DNA from: Rosellinia necatrix
Taxonomy: Eukaryota > Ascomycota > Sordariomycetes > Xylariales > Xylariaceae
Assembly (NCBI GenBank): GCA_021209875.1
Contig: JAGYVD010000004.1
Coordinates: 3,695,001-3,759,000 of the forward strand
Reading direction: 5' to 3'
Length of the DNA stretch: 64,000 nt
In this document: positions 48,301 to 60,628 of the stretch, piece by piece
How the letters are laid out: each line of letters starts with the position of its first letter
Position numbering within the stretch: position 1 is the first letter of the stretch
Translations under genes and position numbers: made by a program
The notes under the pieces: model-generated
What the model was told of the DNA's origin: nothing
Seen by the model: the letters and a program-made list of their open reading frames with translations, nothing else
Databases searched by the model: none

Positions 48301-51300
48301 TCGTCAGCATGTCATTGCTTCTCTATCGTAGCACTAAGAATCTTTTGAAGCTACTTACTTCCAAGGTTGTATACTGTAGCTCAAGTCTCACATCGCACCA
48401 CACACAAATAACAAATCGCTGGCATGTATTATCTTTCCCTTTCCCGACTTTGACGTAGTTGCATGTACATGCGTCCATCTATTGACAGGCAGTGGATCTA
48501 CGAGCAAAGGCGTTACCTCAAGTCGCCCGCCACGCCCGGACCAGCTAAACATATAGGGAACTAGTCTCGGGACTACCGAGGCACAACAGACCTTATCCAT
48601 GCATGCAATTTCAGAACCTCAGCCTCATCGCCAGGGGCAGATCGAGGTCGCTGAGCGGGGGTCTTGAGATCCCCCACATCGATCTTCACGACATCTCGCA
48701 CGTAACTAATGAGTACAGTTACTTGCACGAATATTTTTCTTCTCACCCAGGTTAATCAGCCACAACCACCCACACAACCCCCCCCCCCTCCCCCAGGGCC
48801 CCTTTTTTTTTTTTTTTTTTTTTTCCTTCCCTCCCCGGCCGGACCAGCAATAGCTAGTTATACGATGTTCGTCGCCGCCGCGTATTAATACCACGTCCGG
48901 CCATAGACCCCGAGTAGCGAGGCGGAGTTGTACAGTCTTACCTCGGGGCGGCCCCGAGGACTTCATGCCCGCTCTGCAGCTCATTTCGGTCGGCCTGGTT
49001 TCATAGGGCATCCAGGGCGCCTTCATTCCGAGTCGTTCGCCAACGGGTCCCGTTCTAGGCATCGCCCATTAGTAAAAATCTGGGGAAATAGACGGCCTAG
49101 CCTTGATTATGGCTAGTCTGGTCGCTGTTCACACTAAACCAGCCCCATGCTCCAATGCCGAGGGCGGTTCGAACAGGGGACTCGCGGATGTAATAGTACG
49201 AGTGTGTACGGACGGGTGTGCGTGAATATACAGCAGAGAGGCCCGAGTAATGCAGGCCACAACACTAAGGTGGCGGAAAACACGGCACGTCACCTCGCAT
49301 CTGAGACATAGATAGATCTCTCTGTCCGATCCGTTCTTATCATATCACTGTGCCTTGCGGGCTTAAGCAACTATCGGCGGCCAAAGGCTCGTTACATATT
49401 GCTTGCTCGCTCGTTCTCCCGCATCATTGCTCCTGCATTGCCTAAACCGGCCGCCTCCGCCCACACCCTCCAAGAGATGAAAATCCTCCTGGCTGGTAGT
49501 TACGTGCTGCAAGCGCTGTGCCGCTAGCCTCATCCTTTTCGGCCCGGCCTCGAAAACCCGGGGTAGGACAAGGGCGCGAACTGCTTGACAGCCAACAGCA
49601 TCGTCCCTACCCGCCATTAATAAGCTTCATCGTCAGGGGTTCTCTCTGCAGCATACAAGTAGTCTTGAATTTTTGGGGGTCAAAGGCTAGAGAGATGGGT
49701 CTATTGCCAGCGTGCAGGCGGAGCAAATAGCAAAGCAATTGTTTCAAAGTACCGTGACCGGCACACACGTAGGCTCAAAACATCCCATCGTTCTCGCAGT
49801 CGAAGGTGATGGACATGAAACCCTGCCTCGCCTTCTCGCCTACTACCTCCCTGCCGTACCAAGGCCTCCTGGAGTCTGGACAGTGGCTGAGGGTTTGTGC
49901 TTGCCTCCGTGTGACTCAAAATAGTATGCTATCCGTCGGTATCACATGCCAAATGACATCGGGGTTCGTCCGATCTGCCCGTGGTCCCTGATTTCAAGGC
50001 TCTGTCGCCGCTGCAGCCTCCGCCCGGCTGAGTAAGGTTCATTCTTTTTTTTTTTTTTTTTTTTTATTGCGTACGGTTAATAAAAATTGATCGCCGTAAG
50101 GGTCTCTTCTCGGTCCCTGGTGGCATATCTGCTCAAATATTAAGTTGGGGCGTTTACCAACGTTGGATCAGCGAAGCGATGTTGTTGGAGGGCACCCAGG
50201 TCTTATTGCTTCTAGGCACCCCAGACGACTCCAACATGGCAGGGACTAAACCGACTAGACTTCACAGATGATGATTACTTACAGGACCATACGTGGTATG
50301 CTATGCACTCCACATACACTACTGTACTCCAGGTTCTGTCGAGGCCGTGGCGGTCAGGTTGTATTCCAACTCCAGTTTGATATTACGTACAGATTTTGCA
50401 AGCAGTTTTCCAGTGGCAATGGGAAAAAGGCACTATCAACATCTTCACCTACTTTTCCCCATGGCTGCCCACTTAACAACTCGTTGCGGCGCGTAACTAG
50501 CGCCAAACCTGGAGTATGGGGATCATACCCTAGTGTATACTACGTAGCGGTAGTGAACCGCACTACTGTACATACTTCATCGCCTTAGTAGTACAGTAAG
50601 AAGGTATGGTACCTTTCCCGTCTGGTTTGTGTCTTGTGGGGTATTCGAGAACATACAGAGTACCGGTGTTAAGGCAGAGACAACTAGATCAGGGTAGATT
50701 AGGGCGACAGGGCGCAAAAGCAGAGAAGGCAAAAAAAAAAAAAAAAAAGTATGCTAAGCTTTTTCAAGGTGAAGAAGCCGAAGGTGGGCTTTTTGGGCAC
50801 CGGATGCGCGGAGCGGGTGGCCAGTCTTTTTCTTGTTTTTCTCCCTCTCGCTCTCCCCCCTCCTTCTGGCTAACTTGCGGTAAGAGAGCGCTAACAGAGT
50901 CCAACAGGTCTAATAAAGCCTAACTAACGTGGAGGAAAAGTAGGAAGAGGAGAAGGAAGGGGAAGAGGAAGAGGAAGGGGATGACGACGATGACAACGAT
51001 GACGACGAGGCGGTGGCGAGAGCCGCTTGTGTCGAAACCAGACACTAGGTAGGTAGCTATCACGAAGGCTCAGAAGGGTATCCCGCCTTCAACTCCGCTG
51101 TCCGACCGACTGACTGACGCAAGGTGGGTTGCCTATTTTGATGACAGGAGCAGAAGTGACAAAGTTGATGCGGAACCCTGTCTATTACTTACTTCCCCCA
51201 CTTTGAATTGCCGGATCGTATACTTGTAAGTCAGGTTAATTACATGGCATGTAGATAGATACACGGCTGTGTGAAGGCGGCGCTCCCTGTTCTATTCTGC

Positions 51301-53048
51301 CTGGTACTTACTGTATAAGCCTACCCTCGCTACCTTACTTCACTTTCATCCCAAGTCTGCATCTGCATGTATGCACATGTGTGTATGTGTGGGCATGTCC
51401 CCACGAGTATAGGTGGCTAGGTTGAAATGGTAGGCAGCTAAGGGCAGAGAGGTAGGGTTGGTTATCTTGGGTATGTATGCAGGAATAGACGAAGGGGGGG
51501 GGGCTATTTTCCCTTTGTACCCGTCAACCAGAAATAGCTTCCATCTGGAATCCGATCGTTGATTAGTACACATTGCTTTTTCCTGCGCAGGGGCCAGGCG
51601 AGAGAACCTTGTTACGACGACATGCTGCATGGCCGTTTTACCGCGCTCCCCGAGACATTTTGTCGGTCGAATCTTGCGCCGAGAGGGCCCGTCGACGACG
51701 CCTTCGCGGTAGGCGGGACGCCGGTGGGCAATCCGGTGTTGGTGGGAAGGGAATTAAGGGGGCGGGACTGCTGTGCCGCCCGCTGGGTATGGCACGGTGG
51801 TGGTGGCTCGGTGACTCGGTGAATATCCTGGGGCACGGTACAGCACATGGCATGATTAATGTCTCTCGGTCGAAGGGCAAGGCGTTTGTTTGATTATCCT
51901 CTCTTGGTAGATAGCATAATCAATCGGCCCTGCTCGAAGGGTGGGAAAAAAAAAAAAAATCAGAAAAAATTGCTGGGTATGAAACGTGACGAAGAGGAAA
52001 ACATAAAGCTGAAGCGGACGATTTCGCCCGAGCAGGGACACAAGGGCATCGCAGGGACATGGCCCCATCCGTCGGGAGACGAGAGGGATGACATCGAAAC
52101 AAAATAAGGACCGCCCGACGGGATGGTAGAATCGTCCCAACAAAGTTTCCGCGGCCGCTCGCATTGCCGGTGCGAATCATAGTCTAATTTGCTGGCGCCG
52201 TTATAAGCCAGGATCCCCATAGCCGTGGTGTCTCTGCCCGTTTATTGTCTTGTGTCGACGCACAGAGCCCGCCACGGTTTTCCGGAGACCCATCCCGACC
52301 CGCGCGGGCATGCTCACTCGCAGGCATCACGCCTGTTCCGCTAGGCCTTTCCTTGGACACGCCACGATCGTATGACGGCCAGACAGCCAGCCAGACGGAT
52401 TGGGCGAGGAAAAAAAAAAAAAAAGGGCAGACAGACGGCCTTCACATCATAGACACGCAAAGGTCGAGGGAAGGCAAATGAAGCTCGGTTCTAGCCCAGG
52501 CCGTCCTGTTCTCCCGGGATTATAGGGGGGAAACGCTGAAACACCTATGTTTCGGCCTCGGCCGAAGGAACAAAACGTGAGCGCTATACGTATACGCGTG
52601 CCGCGGCGACGGGAACACCCCGGTGTCTTGCTCTATTTCAGGCACCGCGAGGGCTTCGTGAAGGCCCGGTTTACAAACACCACTAATGAGGCCTATCTCT
52701 CGATTGTTTCAACAGGACTTCTGTTTCGAGTAATTTACCAGCAGGGCCAATTATGCGCAACCCAGCCCAGACCTGGCGAGAGCAGTCTTGTAATTGCACC
52801 CTTCGCGAGAGAGAAGAGGCACTGGGCTGGGTGTTGAGAGACAATTGCATCTGTCTGCCCTTCCAGAGATTTTGCATGGGGCGAGAAGAGATGTACTTGT
52901 TGCGCCGAGCAGAGATGAGGCGCACAGCTCATACAACACGGGTTTCACTTCGCCACCCACGTACGACACCACTGAAAATGATGTCTTAACAAGGTCGCGT
53001 CTCTGTGCGTGGTTGTTAGCTGTCGATTGGCCAGTTGGTCGCCATTGA

Positions 53049-54881
53049 AGGACTTATAGGTATTCAATATTAGATATGTCAGCAAAGCAAATCCGTGTGC
53101 CGACCGCCTCTATGATAGCAAGCCGATCTGATAGGCATCAATCACCCTTCAGGGACACTCGAGTAATTCGATGATGGATCAATGCTCGTTAACCCACAGC
53201 AATGGCACACGACGGGGATTTAAAATGAAAGGAAGTAGTCAGAGTGAAACGAAGCCATTGTTAACATCTTATGAACTCCAGGACACTGGATGATTATTGC
53301 TAGTTAATCTACAACATTTGCTTAGTATATGATGTCCTGAAGATGGGAATGGTGTTTGTGTAGACACTGCCGTGAGTGGCCCAGCATAATTTCGACATTG
53401 GTAGGAATGAAATATATGTATGCACATATTGATATAGTTACTAGTATAATGTAAAACAAGTTCTCACTTATATCTAAATTCGGGTAATCTATAACCTTAT
53501 GAGATCACTGCGTATATCAAACGTTGCGTTAGCACTCATAAATCAAAGCCTAAGACGTGCAGGTCCTGACCCTACCTCTATAGCAACTACAGGGTAACTC
53601 ATAACCCCTGAGTTACAATATCGGCTCGTGGGTCTGCTTGCCATTGAGACATCGACAGTTGCGGAGCGAACAATACGGAATAAGCAATATAGTACAGGCC
53701 ACAAAAATACCAGTCTATTCTATTGCATTGGTAGAAATCTACGAGATGTTGTAGTCATCTAAGCTCTCCCTGAGGAACCTTCGGTTGTTGTTTTCTCCCC
53801 CCTAAGACTGGCTATTTTCATTAGTGCCATATACGCCCAGTATAGATGCATTGCATAGGGCCGACCTGGGGTAAGAGAGATACGCCGATAACAGGAGAGT
53901 ATTCTAGATGATATGGAACAGAGATCTAATCCTTTAGACTTTTATTATCCTCCCGGGCTTGGGTCTCTAGCTGTCACATATGTGACCTTAGCATCCTAAC
54001 ACTTGCAGCTAGTAGAGGGCATAATACAGGCATAACGACTGATCATGATGTAAGTAATGCTGGCTGTATACAATGCTTTACTCCTATCTTGATCCTGCCA
54101 CGTTCGGGCGATAGACTGCCGCACACCCCCCCAACTAGAGGGCTTGAGAAGCTAGTGGATAGTTAACGAATACCTAGCGTTTGCTTTATAGACCTGAATA
54201 AGTTGGAAAAGGCAGTGTTTAGACGATGTAGAAGATTCGTTGCCGGGTGGGCTGCTGGTGGTGCTTGGAGACAGTATAGGATCTATGTCATTAGATAGAC
54301 TGAAAGCCAGAATTTATACAAAGCGAAAGCTATCCCGCTATCTGTCTTGAACTCCAGAGGGCATATACGAACTGCTGCCATCATGCACAAACTGCCTATT
54401 ACCAAAGGTAGTCGATAAATGTGATCTTGTAATTAGCAGTCAATGTCACACCCCGAAACCAATTCCTTCACCACGACAAGAGCGTGGCCTTGCAGATAGC
54501 CAGGACGAGAGGGTGCTCCCTATATCTACTACAAGGCAGGTAGTCTATATTGAACCCGTCGTGCCTGATTTTTTACGCTTCTGATATGGTACATTATGAA
54601 TCTGTGTTCATCCCTGAATTCCGCGGTGAGCCTGAGTTAGTACACGTCTTCAATTGGACATAGCTAGTATTATATTATCCACTTTCTAACGAGCTTTTCT
54701 GTTCCGGTCTATACAACATTATACGTATACTTGCGATCTGCCCGGGATGTTTACTTCACTGCTGAGCACCAAGAATCTTATATTCTCCTAATAGAACGGC
54801 CCGATTTTGTGAGGCTCTCGCCCGGAGATATTCCGAAACGGGTTGGCTATGCTTCTGAGTGCGTCTTGTGCTAACGGGGGC
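53049..54881. other. ORF-free AT-richer block
   Basis: No open frame of 60 codons exists on either strand over about 1.8 kb. The base composition is visibly richer in A and T than the flanks (for example 53400-53470 and 54650-54730). This is the look of sequence degraded by C-to-T mutation, such as RIP, or of old non-coding DNA. I could not recognise a transposon protein in it. Confidence 0.5.
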
Positions 54882-56466
54882 TTACTTTCTCGATCCATGG
54901 AGGCGCTGGCGGCAACACGGTAGATGTCTATTCGGAGTCGTAACGATCACTACAATAGTAGCCTTATCCCTGTCTTTGCCCTCGCTTCCGTAAATGCAAA
55001 CTGGTGCTCGTGAGTGGTCATCATCGACCATTTTAACATCTCGGAGGGGGGTATTATTATCTGGGCCCATCTACGGTGGGATGTGGACCATACTGAACAG
55101 GCAGGACGCTATTAAAGACATAATCCGCAGGCACTGAGTTTCCTGCTTTGTCGGTTCCTAGATCTTAATGGAGGACGGTTCTAATAACGATAGAGAAATA
55201 TCCCGTGAGCTATCCTTGAACCTGTGCGGCTTTCTGGCGCCGCACTTCGTCGACGAGGAACAATAAGGACAAGATTCAGATAAGCGCCTAGATCTCCTAT
55301 ATTCTGCGCACGAGCGCGCCAACGTCGTCTATTTAACGTGTTCCGGGGGCGCATAGCCATATGCCGATGACTAGAGAATGAGGGCGCATGGGTGTTTGAA
55401 GCAATAGTTCCTCTACTTCGTTGGGCCGCACTTTGTGTACATCTCACGAAGGGCCGCCGCCATTATAGGTAGTTTGGTAGAGGATACCTAAATCATACTT
55501 ATAAACAAGGCCCCTCGATTTCCTGGCTTCATTAGTAGTGTTTAGATACGCGATGATCATCGCTGTCAAGCAAGCAGCTGCATAAGCCTCCTGCAATATA
55601 TTGGAATGATTAGAATCATGTTAAAACATCACGGCATAGGCCAACTGTGGTGCGGTATGACTTGGCTGTCGTATTGTCAGAAAGGGGACTCGAGGCTTGT
55701 GGTGCGCTATATCTACAGTCGTTGACCGTGTAGATTGCTCAGGCTGTGCATATGGGCATCAGAGCCATCGCATATTGAGCGTATAAGAGTGGCTATGACA
55801 CGGTGCCAGCCCAGTAGCCGAGGAAATACTGACATCGGAGACCAAGTAGATCGTATCCGAAACCGTCGAGATCGTGATATGGTAAGAGTCTGCGTCGTCG
55901 CTTTTAGTGTGTGGTGTCCATATTCCTAAACTAGTGTGCTCCCTACTTTGGGGGCAGGGAGCCGTGTTATATCGAGTTATGGATATAGGGACAAACGAAA
56001 GACTATGTATTAGGGCAAGTGTTGATGGAAGAGATCAATTCACTGTTTGAAATCGACCTTCCCACGTTCACTCTCTCTGGGGTATCCAAAGCTCTGGGAT
56101 GATCTGGCGCTAAAGGAAGGTTAGGGGTAAATGTTTAAGTGGTAACCCGGGGGGAAGTAAAGTGATATAATCTTAGTCCTCGGCCTACGTCGGTAGCTAC
56201 CCCACGGCACGACAAAGCAGTCACATTTATCTGGATAGAGGAAACAAGGAAGCTGAAAGAATCAGAATAATCGTATTGATCTAAGGAAGTGGACCGTGTG
56301 GCCCCATGCGACCCTGTGGAATGAAGCCTCATTCAGGTCTGGGGCGATTGATTAGATTTTGGCCACCCTAGGGGTATCGTCAATGCAAACATTAGAATTT
56401 TGCTCGTAAACTCCGAACTTCGTCCACCATATTCTCGTGCAGAACGTGCGGTTCGACGCGAAGGAC

Positions 56467-57588
56467 TTACTCCTTCTTAGGAACGGCGACTATGAACGCA
56501 TGGGGTTAGTGATTGCGCCAGCGGAGGATTGCCAATGTGTTCTAGAACCGAGGCGGCCGGCTCCGACTGGGGGCTAACCCAGGTAGGAGGCTCTTGGCTG
56601 AAGTAGGAAGGGACACAAATCGGGGGTTACTCACGTTGCTCCTTGATGGGCTTCTCGAGGGCCTCGGGTTTGGTGGTGGAGGCCCAGCGGCCCTTGACCT
56701 TGCCATCGCGGCCGATGAGGAACTTCTCGAAGTTCCACTTGACGCGCTTGATTCCCAAGACACCGGCTTGCTCGTTCTTCATCCAGTCCCAGACGGCCTC
56801 GGGCTTATCGCCGTTGACGTCGACCTTGCCAAGGATGGGGAAGGTCACGCCATAGTTGACCTGGCAAAACTCCTGAATCTCATCGTTGCTGCCGGGGTCC
56901 TGGCTGGCAAACTGGTTGCAGGGGGAAGCCAAGGATGACGAAGTCGTCGGGGTTAGAGGCAGTGATGTCCTTGTACCTATTGCGTAGGGTTAGAGCCGGA
57001 ATTGCCAAAGAGAGAAGATTGGAAGGGCTAAGGGGGAAGGAGGAAGGCGCGGGGGGGGGGGGGAGGGAAGCAGTCGAGAAAGTTTGGAATGGCCGTCAAT
57101 TATGGATGCTCTTGTGACCCCCGGTCGCGGTGATGTCGACGGCCATGTCGACGTCCATGTTGACGCAGGCATAGACATAGATGTAGAGCAATCGGGGATA
57201 GGTAATGGGCGAGGAAGAGAATCGGGGAGAGAGGAGTGGGACTTACAGCTTCTCGAGTCCAGCGAACTGGGGAGTAAAGCCGCACTTGGAGGCAGTGTTG
57301 ACGACGAGGACGACCTTGCCCTTGTACTCGGACAGAGGCTTGTCAGCGCCCTTTTCTGTTTGATAGAGGGGATTGGTTAGCTCGCTTGTCTTCGGTTTTA
57401 TATTTGCCTGCCTTTTCCTTTCTCGCCTCTCCCTTTCTTCTTGTCTCCCCCATGCTGCCTCGCCTCGCCTCTCGGGCCCGGCGGGGTTTGGGGGTTTGGG
57501 GGTTTGGAGTCCTGAGTTTGGGGTTGTTTGGAGTTGTTCACGTACTGTCCTTGGGGGTGAAGTCGAAGAAGGTGGTAGCGGCAGACAT
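56467..57588 (-). CDS. HYR1: Thioredoxin-dependent glutathione peroxidase (Gpx3/Hyr1 type), with one-base frame break
   Basis: Exons 57546-57588, 57247-57355, 56635-56976 and a small last exon 56467-56489. With one base of the five-G run at 56921-56925 discounted, the product is 171 residues, the normal family length. Key residues: peroxidatic Cys39 ([12 protein letters not shown]), Cys70 and the Gln of [12 protein letters not shown], resolving-type Cys88 ([14 protein letters not shown]), and Trp131-Asn132 ([15 protein letters not shown]). Fungal members reduce H2O2 and lipid peroxides with thioredoxin and can signal to Yap1-type factors. As written, the frame breaks between GFP and CNQF, right at the most conserved motif. 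The upstream frame ([18 protein letters not shown]) and downstream frame are both perfect, so an indel is the best explanation. Without the last intron (56490-56634, GTGAGT...CATAG) the frame would end KEQRE at 56627; with it, it ends KEQLAVPKKE. Confidence 0.9.
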
Positions 57589-57826
57589 TGTGGCTAGAGA
57601 TCTAGACTGTGGGGTGAAAGCGGTTGAAGATGTGAAGAGTAAAGAAGCTGGCGAGGGTGCAGGCGTTGCGACTCGTCTCTTAATATAGGTGGGGTTTGTG
57701 ATGAGCGGTGGACGAAGAAGATGGGCGGTGGAAGCTCTGACACTGGTTATATTGAACCAAAGGTGATCTTTTTCCTCAATGACAAAAATAGTCAGCAGGG
57801 GTCCAGAGAGGTGCAGACACGCTAGG

Positions 57827-57978
57827 CAAGTAGGTAGGTACACACGGGTAGCACAGGCAGCACAGGTAACACAGGCAGGTAGGTAGGTACTTCAGGCAGA
57901 GCATGCAGGTCTACTAGGTAAGTAGGTAAGTAAGTAAGTAAGTAGGTAAGTAGGTAGGTAAGTAGGTAGGTAGGTACA
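57827..57978 (+). repeat. (GTAG)n-type satellite
   Basis: Irregular runs of GTAG, GTAA and AGGT units over about 150 bases, interrupted near 57842-57880 by ACAGGTAGC-like units. Confidence 0.85.
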
Positions 57979-58500
57979 TTAACCTCGGTTGGCACCTATA
58001 GTTATTACCTACCTACCTAATCTCCCTCTCCTACCCACTAAGGTCATGACCTATCTGTCTACCCAAGGTACAATTAAAGGTATGTATTCACTTATAATAC
58101 AACACTACCTACCCAAGGTACCCGGGCACAGTGGTAGGGCACATCATCACTTCCGTACCCCCTATAAGAAGGTATACTGCTCCCTTAAGTAGGTAATTAT
58201 TGAAGAAAGAAAGAAGGATAGAGAGCTGATGACAAAGACAGACCGGAACAAAACCTGGAAAGAAAAATTCTTATACAGGGGTAGGAAGGGGTAGGAAGGG
58301 GGAGCATATACCGATAATGGAGAATCGAGGCTGTGTAGTCCAAGCAGTACTTATCCGACTCATTGCACAAGTCCAGGACATGGTCATGGTATACGTATAT
58401 ACGTAACTTCGGTAGGTAGTTAGTGGTGGGATGAGGATGACAACAAGTAGGTTCAGTACAGTAACGAGAAAAAAAAAATTGAACGATAACAACGTCAAGG

Positions 58501-58501
58501 G

Positions 58502-58534
<33 letters not shown>

Positions 58535-58550
58535 TTTTTTTTTTTTTTTT
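58501..58550 (+). repeat. (CT)n followed by poly-T
   Basis: About 34 bases of CT dinucleotides pass into about 18 T. Confidence 0.9.
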
Positions 58551-60184
58551 AGGGGGATCTTGGGACCTTGTCCGTTGAGAGTCCACCTGGCAACCGGGAA
58601 CCGTTCGACGTTTTTGAAGCTAAGCTGCACCTCTTGACAAATCACATTTAGGTTTCAAGATGACGATTGGCGCGAACTCGGAGAGGGCTCTCCCAGCCGA
58701 GTTCGTAAAATCTCTGTATTGTAACCTTGATGGCGGGCCAACAAGACCACAACGGCAATTTCCTGATCCGATCCGAGTATAATTAACGAGCATACCCGGC
58801 TAGCGCTGTATTATGAAGCACCTCCTGGGTTATGTGCCACACCTCTTGGAACCTCGGACGACTGTCGAGGGGGGAGGACTAGTAATAACAACCATGGTAC
58901 AAAGAGACAATGAATGATGACATACCTAGGCATTTCCTTAACCTACCTAACCTAAGGTGAGAAGGGCTTTTTCTACAACCTACCAGCCTGTGTGTAAGTG
59001 ACTTTGTACAGGTACCATGCATGCCAAGAGTACATCTGAATGGTACAGGATGTCCGTGCAATCCTAGTGTACCGACATGCACCACATCGGTATGTATGTA
59101 AGCAGCAAGCCGTGTTGAATGTCGAGCTCATGCATGTATGATTATAGTGTACGTGCATTCACATGACTGAGGCCCTACCTACCTTACCTTCCTACCCTTA
59201 TCTATCCACTAGGTGTTACCTACCTAGTAGTATCCTCAAGGGCTAGCTACCTGCCTGCCACCTAGGTACTCTTTTGCTTGATAAGACAAAACATTTGATT
59301 ATATGCCTAAGGTGCCTAACCTACCTAAGGTACCGACCTAAGGCAGGTGCGGGTAGGTAAGTAGGAAAATGACAAGATTCCGTGGGAGCATAGTTGAGTT
59401 GGTTATCTTCTTGATGGAAGAGAGGAGCTGAAGGTGCCTAGCGGCTGGCTTGGCTGGCACGCTACTCGGGGTGAGGTTGACGCCACTGCCTCCTTGTTGG
59501 CTGGTGATGCTGAAGCGTTTTAGTGTAATTTGATCCTAGTGTACATATCTGGACGTTGCTGATAACTTCTGCACGTCTTACAGTATCCCAAACCAAAAGA
59601 GGGTAAGAGGGTAAGAGGGACAAGATCTGACCTGTCAGTCAATATAACAAGTACAGACAATACATAACTATATGAGCAAGTTAGTTTTTTTTGGGTAATA
59701 TTAAGTGGTTCCTGTTATCTCCTGGTACATATGCCCGCCATGTGCCTGATGCTAGGGTACCTACGTTGTAGCCAACTGGGTAGGTACTACGTAATACCAA
59801 ATACCAAATACAACACACTGGCCTATACGCAGTTACTTGAAATTCATGTTCCTGCATAAGCATCTGTGGTAGTGTAGTTCAAAGCATCTGCATCATTAAG
59901 ACTTAGGCAGGCATATGCCCCTCTGCCCCTCAGTTACATAGTGCAGTGGACGGTGGGTAGATGCTGCTTATCTGTGCGGGTTTAGTGGTCAACAGAGAAG
60001 CAATATAACTATGGCAGGGCCATACCTGCCTCGGATACGTGGAAGTTGAGCATACAGTGGGTACCACTCACGACCTACTCAGTACCTACTTATACATACA
60101 TGCATACCTACCCCCACCCACATACATATATATGGTAGCTTTCCTAACCTACCTAGGGTATGTATACATAAGTAGATACCCACC

Positions 60185-60225
60185 TACTACCTAGGTAGGT
60201 AGGTAGGTAGGTACATAGGTAGGTA
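60185..60225 (+). repeat. (GGTA)n microsatellite
   Basis: Several GGTA units preceded by CCTACTACCTA, so that the tract forms an inverted repeat around CCTAGG. Confidence 0.85.
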
Positions 60226-60628
60226 TAGACAGATAGTAGTTAGTTAATAGGTAAGTACCTCTCTTTGCGCTTTCCAGATAATTCTTGGAAGGACAGCACA
60301 TCTGCTGCTAATACCATACCACCTCAGCCGGCTGTTTGACTCTGCTTGAACCAAATAGCCAGAGACAACAATGACAGTTACAGTCTTTGCACCAAGCACC
60401 ATCGACAGCCCCCAATATCGAAGATCAAGGTACCCGATTAGTCGCTTGTTCCGGGCCACAAGTCACCCCAAAACTCTGGCGACAAAGCTTACTAGAGCTG
60501 TTTGGAGTGAGGAGGAGCGCAAGGGAGGTCGTAGACGGATGATACCATACATATCGCGCCTCGTATAATCCCATCGCCCAGACTGTATTCCCTACGTCCC
60601 CCAGCCAACCCGCCATGTCAACGAGACG

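Larger units (their letters stand above)
35935..56466. other. Gene-poor block of about 20.5 kb
   Basis: No conserved coding sequence could be recognised on either strand between the moc3-like regulator and the glutathione peroxidase. Open frames rarely exceed 120 codons, overlap on both strands and often read through microsatellites (Thr-Tyr-Ile-His repeats, poly-Phe/Ile). It contains numerous simple repeats listed separately, many TAGGTAGG motifs in 36-48 kb, poly-T/A tracts (for example 47901-47912, 48804-48824, 50045-50065 and 50731-50748) and an ORF-free AT-richer block at about 53.05-54.88 kb. It could hold non-coding transcripts, decayed mobile elements or genes with very short exons that cannot be seen by eye. 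Confidence 0.5.
57589..60628. other. Divergent intergenic region, glutathione peroxidase and FAD oxidoreductase
   Basis: Contains GTAG/GGTA microsatellites (57827-57978 and 60185-60225), a CT tract followed by poly-T (58501-58550) and many TACCTAGGTA motifs. No coding sequence was recognised. The first about 250 bases upstream of 57588 and the pyrimidine-rich segment before 60629 are the likely promoters. Confidence 0.55.

Noticed and set aside
48034..48458. Open frames with Ser-Phe-Ile-His and His-Thr-Tyr repeats
   Set aside because: They only reflect the CATT and ACAT satellites; three frames are open at once.
49140..49190. Possible tRNA T-arm (GGTTCGAACAGGGG)
   Set aside because: No matching acceptor stem, D arm or anticodon arm could be built around it.
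52547..52837. 96-codon open frame, checked as a possible small gene
   Set aside because: No recognisable motif, an overlapping open frame in the opposite strand, and no splice partners with conserved content.
53049..56400. Retrotransposon coding remnants (reverse transcriptase, integrase)
   Set aside because: I read both strands and found no catalytic motif that I could support; left as an unproven decay hypothesis.
56490..56634. Ending the peroxidase at the stop at 56627 without the last intron
   Set aside because: A consensus GTGAGT donor and a short downstream exon ending LAVPKKE give the usual family length of 171; kept as the less likely alternative.
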